Assembly (NCBI GenBank): GCA_029298735.1
Contig: JANSLP010000024.1
Location: 1-64,000 of the forward strand
Length of the DNA: 64,000 bases
Direction: 5' to 3'
Source of the DNA: Ophiostoma sp. CBS 140.51
Lineage: Eukaryota > Ascomycota > Sordariomycetes > Ophiostomatales > Ophiostomataceae
In this document: piece by piece, positions 51,526 to 62,431 of the stretch
Layout of the letters: each line of letters starts with the position of its first letter
Numbering within the stretch: position 1 is the stretch's first letter
Program-made: the position numbers and the translations under genes
Notes under the pieces: model-generated
The model's input: only the letters and a program-made list of their open reading frames with translations
Told to the model about the DNA's origin: nothing
The model's database searches: none

Positions 51526-52042
51526 TGTCGAGTGTGTGTGAGAGAAAAAAGGCTGTGTGTCGAGGAAATGGGTGTGTCGAAATCAATTATAGACGCGGCG
51601 ATGAACGAGTGACGAGTGGTGATGATGAACAACGTGAGCCGTGAATCACGAACTGTTTTCTGCGACTTCCAACTTAGCAAGACGTGAAAACAGTTGCGGC
51701 ACGACGCGGACAGAAACGGCCGCCCAATACAGGGTAATCCGACCCGGGCAGGCCTTTTTGCCGTCAATGCATTCCCTGTTTGTAGTGTGATGAGGTATTG
51801 GGATTTGAAAAACAGTCAGAAAGGGGGCCTTGATATTGGGTCATTTAGCCGGCGGCGCTCAGCCACGAGCACAAAGTCGTGCCCAATACAGATCGAAGAC
51901 AAGTAGGTACGAGTGACATTATGCACCAAAAAGAAGTGATCCAATGTGCCCAAAAAAAGTCATTAGTACAGAAAATCAATTAAAAAAAGAGGCTCGTGTC
52001 TATCATCTAACAAATCATTTTTTTTGCATCATATCTTCCCCT
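51526..52042. promoter_or_regulatory. Region between the GH76 and AnmK-like genes
   Basis: 517 bases containing the GH76 promoter/leader (with GTGTGT repeats next to the start codon) and the 3' end of the kinase gene. No gene is seen. Confidence 0.4.
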
Positions 52043-53335
52043 CTACGCCGACTTCAGGCCCAGCACCCGCTCGTCACGACCGACGACGGGCTCGGCGTTC
52101 TGTGCGCGCCACGGCGCCAGGCTCAGCTTGCCCAGCGTCGCGAAGCGGTAGGCACCGCCAGCAGCGGGGATGTTGTTGGCGAGGCCGCGCTTGGCGGCAA
52201 AGGCTAGGGTAGCAAACTTGATGGCCTCCTTGTAGGCGGCGGGGATGCCAAACTCGTCGCTGGTGGTTAGGGTCAGGCCGTGCTTGGACAGCTCGTCGGC
52301 CAGGTCGCGCATCAGCGTGTCATTGCGGGTACCACCGCCCGAGGCAATAACTAGGGGCTTGGTGCCAATCTTGGGAATAATAAAGTCGATGAGACTCGAC
52401 GTGATAGCAATGCCGGTGAAGCGTGTCAGAGTGGCCAGCAGGTCCTCGGTAGACGACTCGGCGTAGCGCTTGAGAATATCGTCGGCGTAGTCGGCACCGA
52501 AATCGAGGCGCCAGGCCGACCGAGGCGGCTTGCGGGCAAAGAACTCGTGCTTGCGCATCTCGTCGAGCAGCGCAGGAATCACAGTGCCCTTGGCGGCCAG
52601 CTCGCCGTCCTTGTCGTAACCACGGCCCGTGCGGGCCTTGACAACGTGGTCAATCATGACGTTGCCCGGGCCCGTGTCAAAGGCCATCATGCGGCTGCGG
52701 TCCTTGTGGGCGAGCTGCAGGTTAGCAATGCCGCCAATGTTGAGCGTGACAGTGTAGGTGGGCTCCTTGGTCTCGGCGTCGGTGCGGTCGCGGAAGGCAA
52801 CAAAGTCGAGGTACTGCATCAGCGGGGCCGCAGCGCCGCCCAGCGCGTGGTCGAGCGGGCGGAACTGGGTCACCGTATCAACGTCGGTCAGCGCCGCCAC
52901 GACACCCGACTCGGCAATGAAGAAACCACAGGGATAGCCGCCCTTGAGCCACTTGTCGACGAGACTAGTGCTCTTGCTCTCAATGAAGGCACGCTCGAGC
53001 GGGCGGTTTGGGGGCTCCTGGTAGATGGTCTGGCCGTCGTAGCCAATGACGTCGAGGTCCTGGGGCTTGAGGTTGTTCTTGGCCATGAGGGCATTGGCAG
53101 CTTCGGCGTACAGAGCGCCGGCGACGTAGTTGAGGCGGGTCATCTCAAAGATGGTCAGCTCGTTGGCGAAGGCGCGCAGGATCTGGGGCTGCAGGTCCTC
53201 GGGCCAGTCAATGGTGAGGCCGTCGACGTAAACGGGGCGCGACGGGTGGCCATCGGCTGCGATGTCGATTGTGCACAACACGGCGTCGACACCGTCAAAC
53301 GACGAGCCGCTGTTAAGGCCGAGAATGTATACCAT
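52043..53335 (-). CDS. AnmK-family sugar kinase (anhydro-N-acetylmuramate / levoglucosan kinase homologue)
   Basis: The 430-aa protein has the AnmK motifs in order: ATP-binding GLNSGSSFDGVDAVL (6-20), the conserved FRPLDHALGG segment with the catalytic-base Asp162, NIGGIAN (199-205), FDTGPGN (219-225), YDKDGELAAKG (240-250) and SGGGTRN near 333-339. Bacterial AnmK phosphorylates 1,6-anhydro-MurNAc from peptidoglycan recycling. Fungi make no peptidoglycan; a characterised fungal relative, levoglucosan kinase of Lipomyces starkeyi, converts 1,6-anhydroglucose to glucose-6-phosphate. The substrate here is unknown. The usual SHGQT motif reads YDGQT (99-103), and GGxGAP reads GGAAAP. It is intronless and probably cytosolic. 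It lies between GH76 and transaldolase on the same strand. Confidence 0.88.
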   Translation of the reverse strand: MVYILGLNSGSSFDGVDAVLCTIDIAADGHPSRPVYVDGLTIDWPEDLQPQILRAFANELTIFEMTRLNYVAGALYAEAANALMAKNNLKPQDLDVIGYDGQTIYQEPPNRPLERAFIESKSTSLVDKWLKGGYPCGFFIAESGVVAALTDVDTVTQFRPLDHALGGAAAPLMQYLDFVAFRDRTDAETKEPTYTVTLNIGGIANLQLAHKDRSRMMAFDTGPGNVMIDHVVKARTGRGYDKDGELAAKGTVIPALLDEMRKHEFFARKPPRSAWRLDFGADYADDILKRYAESSTEDLLATLTRFTGIAITSSLIDFIIPKIGTKPLVIASGGGTRNDTLMRDLADELSKHGLTLTTSDEFGIPAAYKEAIKFATLAFAAKRGLANNIPAAGGAYRFATLGKLSLAPWRAQNAEPVVGRDERVLGLKSA

Positions 53336-54515
53336 TTTGTGTGAGGTGTGAGGTTGTGTGAGAGGAGGAGAAGGGAAGGATGGGAAAAGGGGTATCGAGA
53401 AAGGGAGGGAAACAGAAGAGGAAAGTGAAAAGGATGAGTCTCAAAAGAGAAGGAGTGATGATGCGTTTAGGAAAGAACGAATGAAGCGGTTGAGAAATAA
53501 TTTTATATCAGTAACTCAAGACGCGAGGAAGGTGCGACACGGTTGGCAGCAGACGAGCTTCGGAGGTGTCCTCGGAGAGAAGCCGATGGAGAATGAGGGG
53601 ATGTCAAAGATACGAGGGAAAACAAAAAAAAAAGAAGGCGAGGGGAGAAGAGAAGAAAGAAAAACAGTAAGAAGAGACAGGAAGAAAAAAAAACCGGCAA
53701 CTCAAAGCTCCCCGATGATCCCATGGCCAGCCAGGAACAGCTTTGGGTCAAGAGACTCAAGACAAAGGGACCATGCGACAGGACAAGACCTGTAAGTGAC
53801 CCCAAGAGGCGAAAGCTCTCCAACAACTTAGTAGCTCTCCACACGCGACCTGCTTCCCCGACCGGCTCTTCCCCATCTTGCCATGTGGAGAGGTGACCGA
53901 ATCACCAGTTCTTTCAACGAAACGGCAAATCGCAACGAGGAGGCAAAGGCAAAATGGCCAAGGGAAACATACAGCATACGGGGAGGTGCCGAAGACTGGC
54001 ATAGGATGCTCCCCGAGTCTAGATGCTGCGGGAGACCAAAAATGGGCTCGAGCGCGTGGCTTGTCTTGGATGTTGTTGACGTCAAGAGGGAGGATGACGG
54101 CTGAAAAAACGGGGTTCAGGGGCCCCACAGAATCCACTTTGTGCAATGTTCAGGCGCATCGGGGGGCATCCGGCGCTAGTTCAGGCGACACTGGGACGAC
54201 ATGTTGCCATAATTCCAGTTGTTCCCGGCGGGCTTTCCTTTGGCCAAGCCATCCCGGTATCGATCCAACTGTTTTCTTTTGTTTCTTCTAGCTCACATCC
54301 AGCTCGCTTCACTGATATTTGCTCAAGTTCACGGGGCTCAATCCATTGTCCTGGTTTTTGGCAAAAATCTCTTGAAATCATGTGTCTATGTCTATTCTTT
54401 CAGTTTTTATGGTTTGTCGCCTAAATGGCCATTACAGTCTCCAGTTTATTACTCCATTGCCGTTGCTTTTTCTCCGTACAATCTCCACATCTGTCACTCT
54501 ACCGAGCCTACTCTC
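53336..54515. other. 1.2 kb region between the kinase and transaldolase genes
   Basis: The left ~400 bases are purine-rich on the plus strand, i.e. a pyrimidine-rich leader of the kinase gene. The remainder has no supportable gene and would include the transaldolase 3' end. Confidence 0.4.
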
Positions 54516-55541
54516 CTACAGCTTCGTCGCAAACAGCTGCTTGAGCTTCTCGGTATCCGCGTAGAACCGCCGCATCGCGTCGGCTGACTTCTCTACAGCA
54601 CACGCGTCGCTGTTAAACGCCCAGCGGAAGGCCGCCTCGTTGCCGTTGAAGGCCAGCGGGGGGAGCACCTCGTCGGACGCGCTCTTGGCCGCCTCGGCCG
54701 TGAGAGCGGGCACAATGGGTGCCGTCTCCTTCTCAACAGCCTCCAGAATGGCAGGTGCCGCCGTCAGCAGGTCCACACCCGCAAGCTGGCGCACCTGGTC
54801 GACGTTGCGGAAGCTGGCGGCCATGACCTGCGTGCGGTAGCCGTACTTGCGCAGGTGGTTCTGGATGCGAGATACAGTCTCAATGCCTAGATCCTTGTCG
54901 GTGACTCCATTCAGCTTGCCCCAGTCAGCAATACGGCCAACATACGGCGCAACAGCATCGGCGCCCGCTTCGGCAGCAGCCACAGCCTGCGCCAGACCAA
55001 AGACGACCGTGACCAAGCAGCTGACACCATGGTCGCGCTGCAGGATGCGGGCGGCCTCAATGCCCTCCCAGGTGGCGCTGATCTTGATGCGGACACGGTC
55101 GCGGGCAAGACCCTCGGCCTCGTACAGCTTCAAGATGCGCAGAGCAGCCTCGACGGTGGCGGGCGTGTCAAAGGACAGCGCGACGTCGACCTCGGTGCTG
55201 ACGCGGCCGGTGAGCTTGTAGATTTGGGTGCCAAACTGAACGGCCAGGGCGTCGACGGTGGCCGACAGACGCTCATCCGCGGTGGCAGTGGCAGGCAGGC
55301 TGCGGCCGTAGGCCAGGGCCTTGTCGACAAGGGCGGCGTAGGACGGCTTCTGGGCGGCGAGGAAGAGGAGCGTCGGGTTCGTCGTGCCCTCCGAGGGTTG
55401 GAAGCGGGCAATGTCTAGACGCATAAGTTAGAAGATGTGAAATCTATGCATTGTGGGTGAGGTCGAATTACCATCAAAGTCGGCCGTGTCGGCGATGACG
55501 ACGGTGCCGGTCGCCTGGAGCTGCTTCAAAGGAGTTGCCAT
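54516..55541 (-). CDS. Transaldolase (divergent paralogue)
   Basis: Two exons on the minus strand, 55472-55541 and 54516-55414 (57-nt intron with GTAATT donor and CTAAC branch site), give 322 aa. Exon 1 encodes MATPLKQLQATGTVVIADTA with the conserved acidic residue. Exon 2 has EGTTNPTLLFLAAQ, LTGRVSTEVDVALSFD, the Schiff-base lysine in RIKISATWEG (Lys134), and APYVGRIADWG. It would exchange dihydroxyacetone units between sugar phosphates in the pentose phosphate pathway. Several positions differ from housekeeping transaldolases (DATTNPSL to EGTTNPTL, SPFVGRI to APYVGRI), suggesting a secondary enzyme rather than the main Tal1. It is divergent from the sugar transporter across 2 kb. Confidence 0.9.
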
Positions 55542-57570
55542 TGTGTAAGGGTCGTGTTGATGTAGTGAGAGATGGACGTGTCGGTGATAGTTAGGTATGT
55601 AAAATTGTCGATACTCTAACTTTACACGTTTGAGATGTCGAGACGTCAAGATGTCAGTCAATACTAGGATGCAGGGTCCGCGTGAAAGTGGAGTCGATGT
55701 GATGGAGGTGCAGTCGTTTGTCCCTGACTAGACCATGCACGTTTGTCTTCTTGTTGTTGTCAGTCCTAAGCCGATTTGAGACGTCTAGACAGATCAGCCA
55801 CGCGAGTTTGTGTTTGAAAAGAAGCGAGAGAAACAAGAGATCAAGAGACCAAGGGGAACGATCCGAAGGCTGGGCCGAGATAGCTGTTCGAGATCGAGTT
55901 TGTCAAGGGATCCAAGGTCAATGCGATATCAACATCAGGCCACACTGCGGGCACTAAGAAGCGACTTGGGGTTCGGCTGATCAACAAAATTTGTCGTTTC
56001 GTTTGGTCCTTTGGAAAACATCGCGAGTGTGGATGGAGACTTGCGAGGAAGCGTCGAGTATAGGTTGTCTGCCGGGGAAGGGCCGTCATTGCACGGGGAG
56101 GTTCCGGACATTCTCATGGGGTCTCATGCACGGCATTTGCAGCAAACTAGTGGCACCTGAGGATTGATCGGTGGGGAAGACGAAGAGGAACGACGGTGAC
56201 GGCTGATTGCAAGGTGAGAATGTTTCGACTGTCTTTTTGGTGTGTCTTTTGGGCGCCGTTTCCCCACTAGTAATTGAACGTCAAGCGTAGTGTACGAAAC
56301 AGTACATCGTCCTTGCCCTTTGCAGCCCGTTTAGCCTTGATGTTTTGGCTTGGGAAGGCGCGTCCGAATGGTCACCACTGGTCACCGCTAGCGTTCGGTC
56401 CTTCCCCGATGCCTGCCAAGAACACGAGGAAGGCGCAGATGAAGCGAGGAAGAAAGAAAAGAGGAAAAAAGCCAAGAGCAAAAAGAAAAGGATAAAAAAA
56501 CTAAACCTCGTTCCAAATTGCCCCAGAGAACCCACTTGTCCACTCCACACTCTGTAGCCTTCCTGTCCTCGTGCACGCTTGATCATGATCCTTGTCTTTC
56601 TCTCTTCCCCGTCATCGACAGGATGCACCCCGGAATAGTTGAGAAAGACGCAAAAGCGGGTCCGCCTCGTCCCTCAAGCGCCCAAAACAGTCGTCTTTCT
56701 TCCCTTATTTTCGACTCTCTTTTCTCGCCTTTCTTCACGCAGCATCGACTAGATCCACTGGCCTGAGTGGCACTCTCCAGACTCTTGTCTCTTCTCATGT
56801 GCTCAGCCGGTCCTCGGGTCTGGGGCAAACGGAACCTGGTTTTCTGCGGTTACTCGCTTCCTCCTGCTTTCCCCCGGGGCTCCATTCTTTCTGGGGAACC
56901 CACACGAGTCCAACTTTGAGTTTACACAGGACAACAACAAAAGAACGGAAACAAACACTACAGACACGAAAATAAAACAAAAAAACATGGCCGGCCAGCT
57001 GTAGGAATCAGCCCATTCTGTCTGTCCTCGGATCTATCTGTCACTTAGACTGATCTTTGGGGCTCCTTTAGGTCTTTTTGGGGTTTTCTTTTTCTTTTTC
57101 TTTTTTCCGACTTCATTTCTTCCCCTTCCGTCTGCCTCATCCCGTCTCCATACCAGTCGAGACCCCCGGCAAGCATTGCCTTCCCTACCCCAGGCCGACC
57201 ACACGACTGTCCACAGCCAGTCAGGGGCCCCAGCACAAGAGGACCACAAAGCCACACTAACCCGGTTTCTCTCGCCTATCATTCTCCCTTTGCCCTTCCC
57301 CTCGACTCAGTAACACAATACATAACACGAGCCTCGTCGACTATATATATCAAGCCCTCCGACGACGATCTGGACTGTTCCAAACCATCTCGTGTCCATC
57401 ACCAGAGTGTGGCTACATTCCTTGGCTTGTCCTCCCTTTTCTCTTCTCTCTCTTCATTGTTTCTTTATTGTTGCTCTCTTTTATCCCTCTTCTGATTATT
57501 TCTGTCTTGTCTCCCATCATCACCATCTTCAATTTTGTGCTCTCCCCCAAACATCCCCCCCTCCCTCAAG
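55542..57570. promoter_or_regulatory. Divergent 2.0 kb promoter region of transaldolase and sugar transporter
   Basis: No gene is supported. The right half is CT-rich on the plus strand. A TATA element at 57342-57350 lies 221 bases before the transporter start. The two genes could be co-regulated from this region. Confidence 0.45.
57342..57350 (+). promoter_or_regulatory. TATA box of the sugar transporter gene
   Basis: TATATATAT is found in an otherwise mixed-composition stretch, followed by a 220-base pyrimidine-rich leader and the start codon at 57571. Confidence 0.5.
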
Positions 57571-59154
57571 ATGGGGGCTTTCAACATCAACTTCAAGGAC
57601 AACAAGTGGGCGTTCATCTACTGTGGTGTCTCCACGTTCGGTGCCCTTTGCTACGGTTATGACCAGATCTACTATACCGGCATCCTGGGCATGCGCCCTT
57701 TCATCGACGAGTATGGCCAAACGACCGACAGCACCGGCGCCCGCGCCCTCACGACCTCCTTCACCTCTCTGACTGCCTCCATCATCTACGTCGGCGAACT
57801 GCTTGGCGCCCTGCTCGCTGCTCCCATCAACGACCGCTGGGGCCGCAAGACTGTCTTTTACACTGCTGCTCTGTGTATCATTGCTGGTGCCGTTGTTCAA
57901 CTGGCCTCCCATGGCCTCGAGGGCCTCATTGTGCTCGGCCGTATCCTGATCGGCCTCGGCATCGGCCAGTACACTGTGACGTGTCTTCTGTACATTGGCG
58001 AGGTGGCACCGCTGGCTGTCCGTGGTCCCGCGTTGATGATGTTCCAGTTGATGCAGTCTTGCTCGCAACTTGTTGGCTCTGGCATCACCCAGGGCACCGA
58101 GACTATCAGCAGCAAGAACGCCTACCTGATTCCCATGGGTCTGCTAATTGTGCTGCCCGGCCTCATGGTTGCCTGTCTGCCCTGGACGCCTGAGAGCCCT
58201 GTGTGGTACGCGCTCAAGGGCCGCATGGCCCCCGCTGAGACCTCCCTGCTCAAGATCAACCGCAGTAACAAGACATATGACGTCGCCCCGGATATGCAGA
58301 GACTCAGCGATGCTGTCGAGCGCAAGCGGGCTGCCGAGGCCGAGTCCAGCTGGGCCGCGCTGTTCCGCTCGCCCATTGAGCGCCGCAAGTTGATTTACGC
58401 CTGCGGCTCCATGGTTGCACAGCAGATCAACGGCATTCAGTTCTTCTACTCGTATGGTGTCATTTTTGCGCAGTCGATTGGTATTAGCCAACCGTTTACC
58501 ATCTCGCTCATCACCAACGTGCTGCAGGTGGTGGCTGTCGCCGTGTCCGTCGTTCTCGGCAACAAGGTGCGCCGGCGGCCCAACCTCATGGCCTGCAGTA
58601 TCATCATGTTCTTGACGTTCCTGATTATCGGCGGTCTCGGCACTCTGCGGGCACCCTTCTCGACCGGCGTCGCCACGGCCATTGTTGTCTTTTCGTACAT
58701 TGTCATTGTCGCCTTCAACTTCTCCATGGGCCCTCTAGCCTATACGGTCGCGTCCGAGGCCGCTGTCGGCCCCAACCGCAACAAGATCATGTCGTGCGCC
58801 ATTGTCAGCTTCTTCTTTACCGTTTGGGTCATTGCTTTCACGTCGCCCTACCTCTACTACTCAGCCAACCTGGGCCCCATGATTTGCTTCATCTACGCCG
58901 GCACCACCCTCGTCACGATTGTCTACATGTGGTTCTGCGTCGGCGAGACGACGGGTCGCACCACCTACGAGGTCGAGCGCTTCTATGCCGAGGGCATCCC
59001 CGTCCGCCAGTGGCGCCACCATGTCTTTGATGATGTGGCTGCTCCCGGCATGACGGTCGGCGAGTCTAAGCACTCGGGGACGGGCGACGATCTGGAGCTG
59101 GAGAAGTCGGGTCCCATCCCCAACCAGCAGTCCAAGGAGGTTGAGCACGTGTAG
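57571..59154 (+). CDS. MFS sugar transporter (sugar porter family)
   Basis: The 527-aa protein has the twelve-helix layout and signature motifs of the sugar porter family: GYDQ in helix 1, NDRWGRK between helices 2 and 3, GRILIGLGIG with the following GEVAP, PESPVWY before the central loop, QQINGIQFFYSYG in helix 7 and GETTGRT after helix 12. QQINGIQFF is the sugar-contacting segment. It probably imports a hexose or oligosaccharide by proton symport at the plasma membrane; the substrate cannot be read from the sequence. I start at MGAFNINF (57571); an upstream 12-codon extension has no ATG. It stands between the transaldolase and a Zn2Cys6 regulator. Confidence 0.93.
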   Translation: MGAFNINFKDNKWAFIYCGVSTFGALCYGYDQIYYTGILGMRPFIDEYGQTTDSTGARALTTSFTSLTASIIYVGELLGALLAAPINDRWGRKTVFYTAALCIIAGAVVQLASHGLEGLIVLGRILIGLGIGQYTVTCLLYIGEVAPLAVRGPALMMFQLMQSCSQLVGSGITQGTETISSKNAYLIPMGLLIVLPGLMVACLPWTPESPVWYALKGRMAPAETSLLKINRSNKTYDVAPDMQRLSDAVERKRAAEAESSWAALFRSPIERRKLIYACGSMVAQQINGIQFFYSYGVIFAQSIGISQPFTISLITNVLQVVAVAVSVVLGNKVRRRPNLMACSIIMFLTFLIIGGLGTLRAPFSTGVATAIVVFSYIVIVAFNFSMGPLAYTVASEAAVGPNRNKIMSCAIVSFFFTVWVIAFTSPYLYYSANLGPMICFIYAGTTLVTIVYMWFCVGETTGRTTYEVERFYAEGIPVRQWRHHVFDDVAAPGMTVGESKHSGTGDDLELEKSGPIPNQQSKEVEHV

Positions 59155-59387
59155 GGTGACCTATGGCCGAAGCAAGGTCAGGTCATGACATCAGAGAAGA
59201 GATGGTAGAAAAATAGTAGTATATACTTTTTTTTTAAATACTGTTTGTACATAGACAGAGATTTACTCCAAAAAAACCGTGGTATATAAATTCCAAGCAA
59301 CGCCTTTCCAATTGCAACCTTTTCCAATAGTGCCTTTTTCGTTGTAATAAATATTAATGAATAAATGGTCGTAGGTATGCAGCGTTC

Positions 59388-61995
59388 CTAAGTCATATGC
59401 GCCAAGGGCGACGCCGCCTCGAAATTGCGCCGCTCGTCCTGCAAGATGGCCAAAGTCTTGTCCAGCACCAGCGACTTGTGTATGGGGTGTGTTGTAAACG
59501 CCCGCTCTACCTTGTCCAGCAGCGCGTCCATGTCGCCAATGTTGCGGAACACGGGCATCAGACTCGGCACGGAGCGGACTTGCAGCAAAATCAGGTAGGC
59601 GGCGAACAGCATCTGCAAGTTACACCACGACCCGTAAATGTCCTCAACGCAGGAGCCGTCTTCGTTTCCGGCCGATGTCCCTCGCTCTTCGGGCGTCAGG
59701 CACGACAGGTGAATCAATAGGGCAGCGCTCTCGATGCAGTCGCGGCAGGACTCAAGGACCCAGGGTTCGCGGTCGACGTGGAGGGTGCGGACGTTTTCGG
59801 GCGGTCGGACCGTGTACTCTAAATCTTTGTGCAGAAAGAAATAGAGGACGGGCCGGTGGAGCAAGAAGACGCAGCCAAAGTAGCGAAGGGCGGTTTCCCG
59901 TAGTCGAAGGGACATATTTGTCGCCACCGCTGACGGCTGGTTGATGCTGAAGACGGTGGCATCGCGGACAAACTGTTGGTCAGGAGGCTGGGCCTGGTAC
60001 CACGTGCGGAGGCCAGCCGTTAGGCTCGACACAATATCGGCAAGCTCGTGCGGCTGGGCATAGGCCTTGGTGGGTGCATACAACAGATGCAGAATGCGGT
60101 TGAGCAGGATGCGCAGTCGAACGTGGTTTTCGACATGGAACGTCGGTGACCGTTGTGGTGGACGTTGTTGGTGAGGATTAGGATTATGTTGTTGGTGGCC
60201 GTCGACAGCTGATGAATCGACAGCTGGTAAATTTGATGTGGACGTGGATGGTGTTGGAGGTGAGGCGGCCATGAGGAGAGAGGATACGGGGACCATTGAG
60301 CTTGCGCCGGCCGTCTCCAATGGCGGCATGGCAAGCAGGGCTGCGCTCGACAGCGTGCAGAAGCCGTTGAGTTCCGTGATAATGTCGCTGGGAGTGTTAG
60401 TTGTATATCGTTTTGATGAAGATAAAAAAGGATGGACCTACCTCTCCAAGGTAAAGTGAAGACGAGCATAAAGTGTTACAAGCCTATATTGTTAGCAATA
60501 CTAACATACAAAATAATATCCGCCGGGGGAGGACCTACGGATCATCCGCTTGCAGCATGGCCATGTGCTTAATGGCCGGGTCGATGGACCGCAGCAGCCC
60601 GCGCGCGTGGAAAGGTCGCACCCAAAAGTCGGCCAAGTAGTGTGCCAGCAGCAGCACAAGCGGCACCAGCTCTTCGGTGGGACCGGCCTGCAGCATCCAC
60701 AGCTTTTGGAGCGCTAGGCTGCAAGTGTGTGCCGACAAGGCCATGAGCGACTGGCGCGAGGGCGGGTCAAAGGGTGTGCGCTCGCGATGGACTTCCATAC
60801 CGCGACAGCCCATGGACGTTCGAATGCCAATGGAGAGCATGAGGAGTTGGGCAAAGGACATGCGGTCGTAGTCAATCGGGGGCTGTTGCCCAAGGCGGCG
60901 GTGCTGCTGCTGCTGCTGCTGCTGTTGTTGTTGATGACCGTTCAATTGGTGTGGTCTGTGTTGACGATCATACATGCTGTCGCCGTTGGTGTTGTGCGTG
61001 CTTCCACCGTGGAACTGTTGCAGCTGCGTGGCCGCTGCTACGGTCATCTCGTCCATGACGTCCATGTCGGCATCCATGGGGTCTGAAACATGCGAGACGG
61101 ACACGCTGGTGCTCCCTCCATTGTTGTTGCTGTTGTTGATGGCCTCGGCGAAGCTCGCCACCACATGGTCTCGTTGCAAGATTGGGACAGCTTCCAGCAA
61201 GGCCACCATCCCCACGGGCAGGTTCTGCAGAACATTGGGTGCGTACAACTGCTCGAGAGCCAAGCTGGCCTGCCACGGCGCTAGTGTGTCGTCTAGACGA
61301 AGGCCCTCGTCCCTGCCATCACCAGGCAGGACAAGCAAGGGATCTGCCTGGTCACAGCGTGTCAAGTAGGTCTGCGTGTCAAGCTGTGGGATGGTCATAT
61401 TGATGGTCAGCCGCGGCCAGCAGGTTAGCAGCTTGAAAGCTGCGGCTGTGTGCAGATCCGGCGGCGCGCGTGTCTTTTCGTGTGGCGTAGAAGAGTCGGG
61501 CTGCTGAACTTGTACTGCGGGGCCATGACTCTGATTTTGTAGATTGTTAAAGTTTTGTTGTTGCTGCTGATATTGCTGGTGCTGGTTGAGCAGGTGGTGA
61601 TGCTGCTGCTGCTGGTGGTGGAAGAGCTCCATGGACTGTGGAGAGCCGCTGACGGCGGCAGCAGTGGCGACGGGGGCGCCGACGGGGGCGGCCAAAGCAT
61701 TTGCCGGCGACAGAGTTGGGAACGCCGCCAGAAGCATGCGGTTCTTCTCCTCGAGCGCCTGCAATCGAGCCTCCGTATCCGCCAGGCGGGAAAGCACGGA
61801 CGCGTCCGACTCGAGGTTGGTGGGCGTTGGCCGGTAGAGGCAGGTGCGACCGGACTGGACGCAGTGGCTGCAGCGGGGCCGCAGGCCGTCACAGCGGGAC
61901 TTGCGCTGGCGGCAGCTGTCGCAGGCGAGGAGGACACGTCCACCACCGCGTATAGCCGCGGCAGCGGCTGCTGACGTGCCGCCGTTGGAGGACAT
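59388..61995 (-). CDS. Zn2Cys6 fungal transcription factor
   Basis: Three exons (61995-60539, 60483-60442, 60387-59388) give 832 aa. The binuclear cluster is C25-x2-C28-x6-C35-x6-C42-x2-C45-x6-C52, directly followed by a short leucine-rich coiled coil (about 65-88). A Gln/His-rich part (about 120-165) and a poly-Gln run (about 350) separate this from the fungal-specific regulatory region, which begins near RMSFAQLLMLSIGIRTSMGC. The 42-nt middle exon encodes LVTLYARLHFTLE and joins the two large frames; GTAGGT donors and CTAAC branch sites support it. Without splicing the two halves look like separate proteins. Its target is unknown; as the neighbour of sugar-metabolism genes it could control them. 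Confidence 0.92.
60901..60933 (-). repeat. CAG-type triplet tract (poly-Gln) in the Zn2Cys6 gene
   Basis: On the plus strand CTG triplets followed by TTG triplets encode an uninterrupted run of about ten Gln on the minus strand. It is a length-variable microsatellite candidate. Confidence 0.8.
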
Positions 61996-62431
61996 GATCA
62001 AGGCTCAACGATGCGGAGAAGAAACTGGGGTAAGCAAGGTCGTGTGCCAGGTCAACCGCCGCGATGCGCCGTCGAGGGGCTGGAGCAAGGCATGCCTTTT
62101 CTGGGTTGATTTTTCGGGGTGGAAGAAAGTGAACAACAAGTATCAGGAACCAAGAGAAAGAGGAGAAGGAAGACACCTCCCAATGGACTGGAACTGCGTC
62201 TGGGGTACCTTTACTCGTTGCGACAGAGCACGTTTTTGCGGGGCGTGAGGATGGGGAAGTAGAAAAGGCACGTTTGGCGTTGTGAAGCTCGCTGAGGATC
62301 ACGTGTTGTGAGTTTTAGCACACTATTAGCACACAAGTAGCGCTATTGACGCTGTTGGGCGCTGGACAGTCCTTGACATGTGGAGGCAAACATCAAAGTC
62401 TTGGCTTTTCGTCTACACTACAGTTACTAGG

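Noticed and set aside
59388..60329. Separate 313-aa protein downstream of the Zn2Cys6 gene
   Set aside because: Splice signals and the 42-nt exon join it in frame to the DNA-binding half as one transcription factor.
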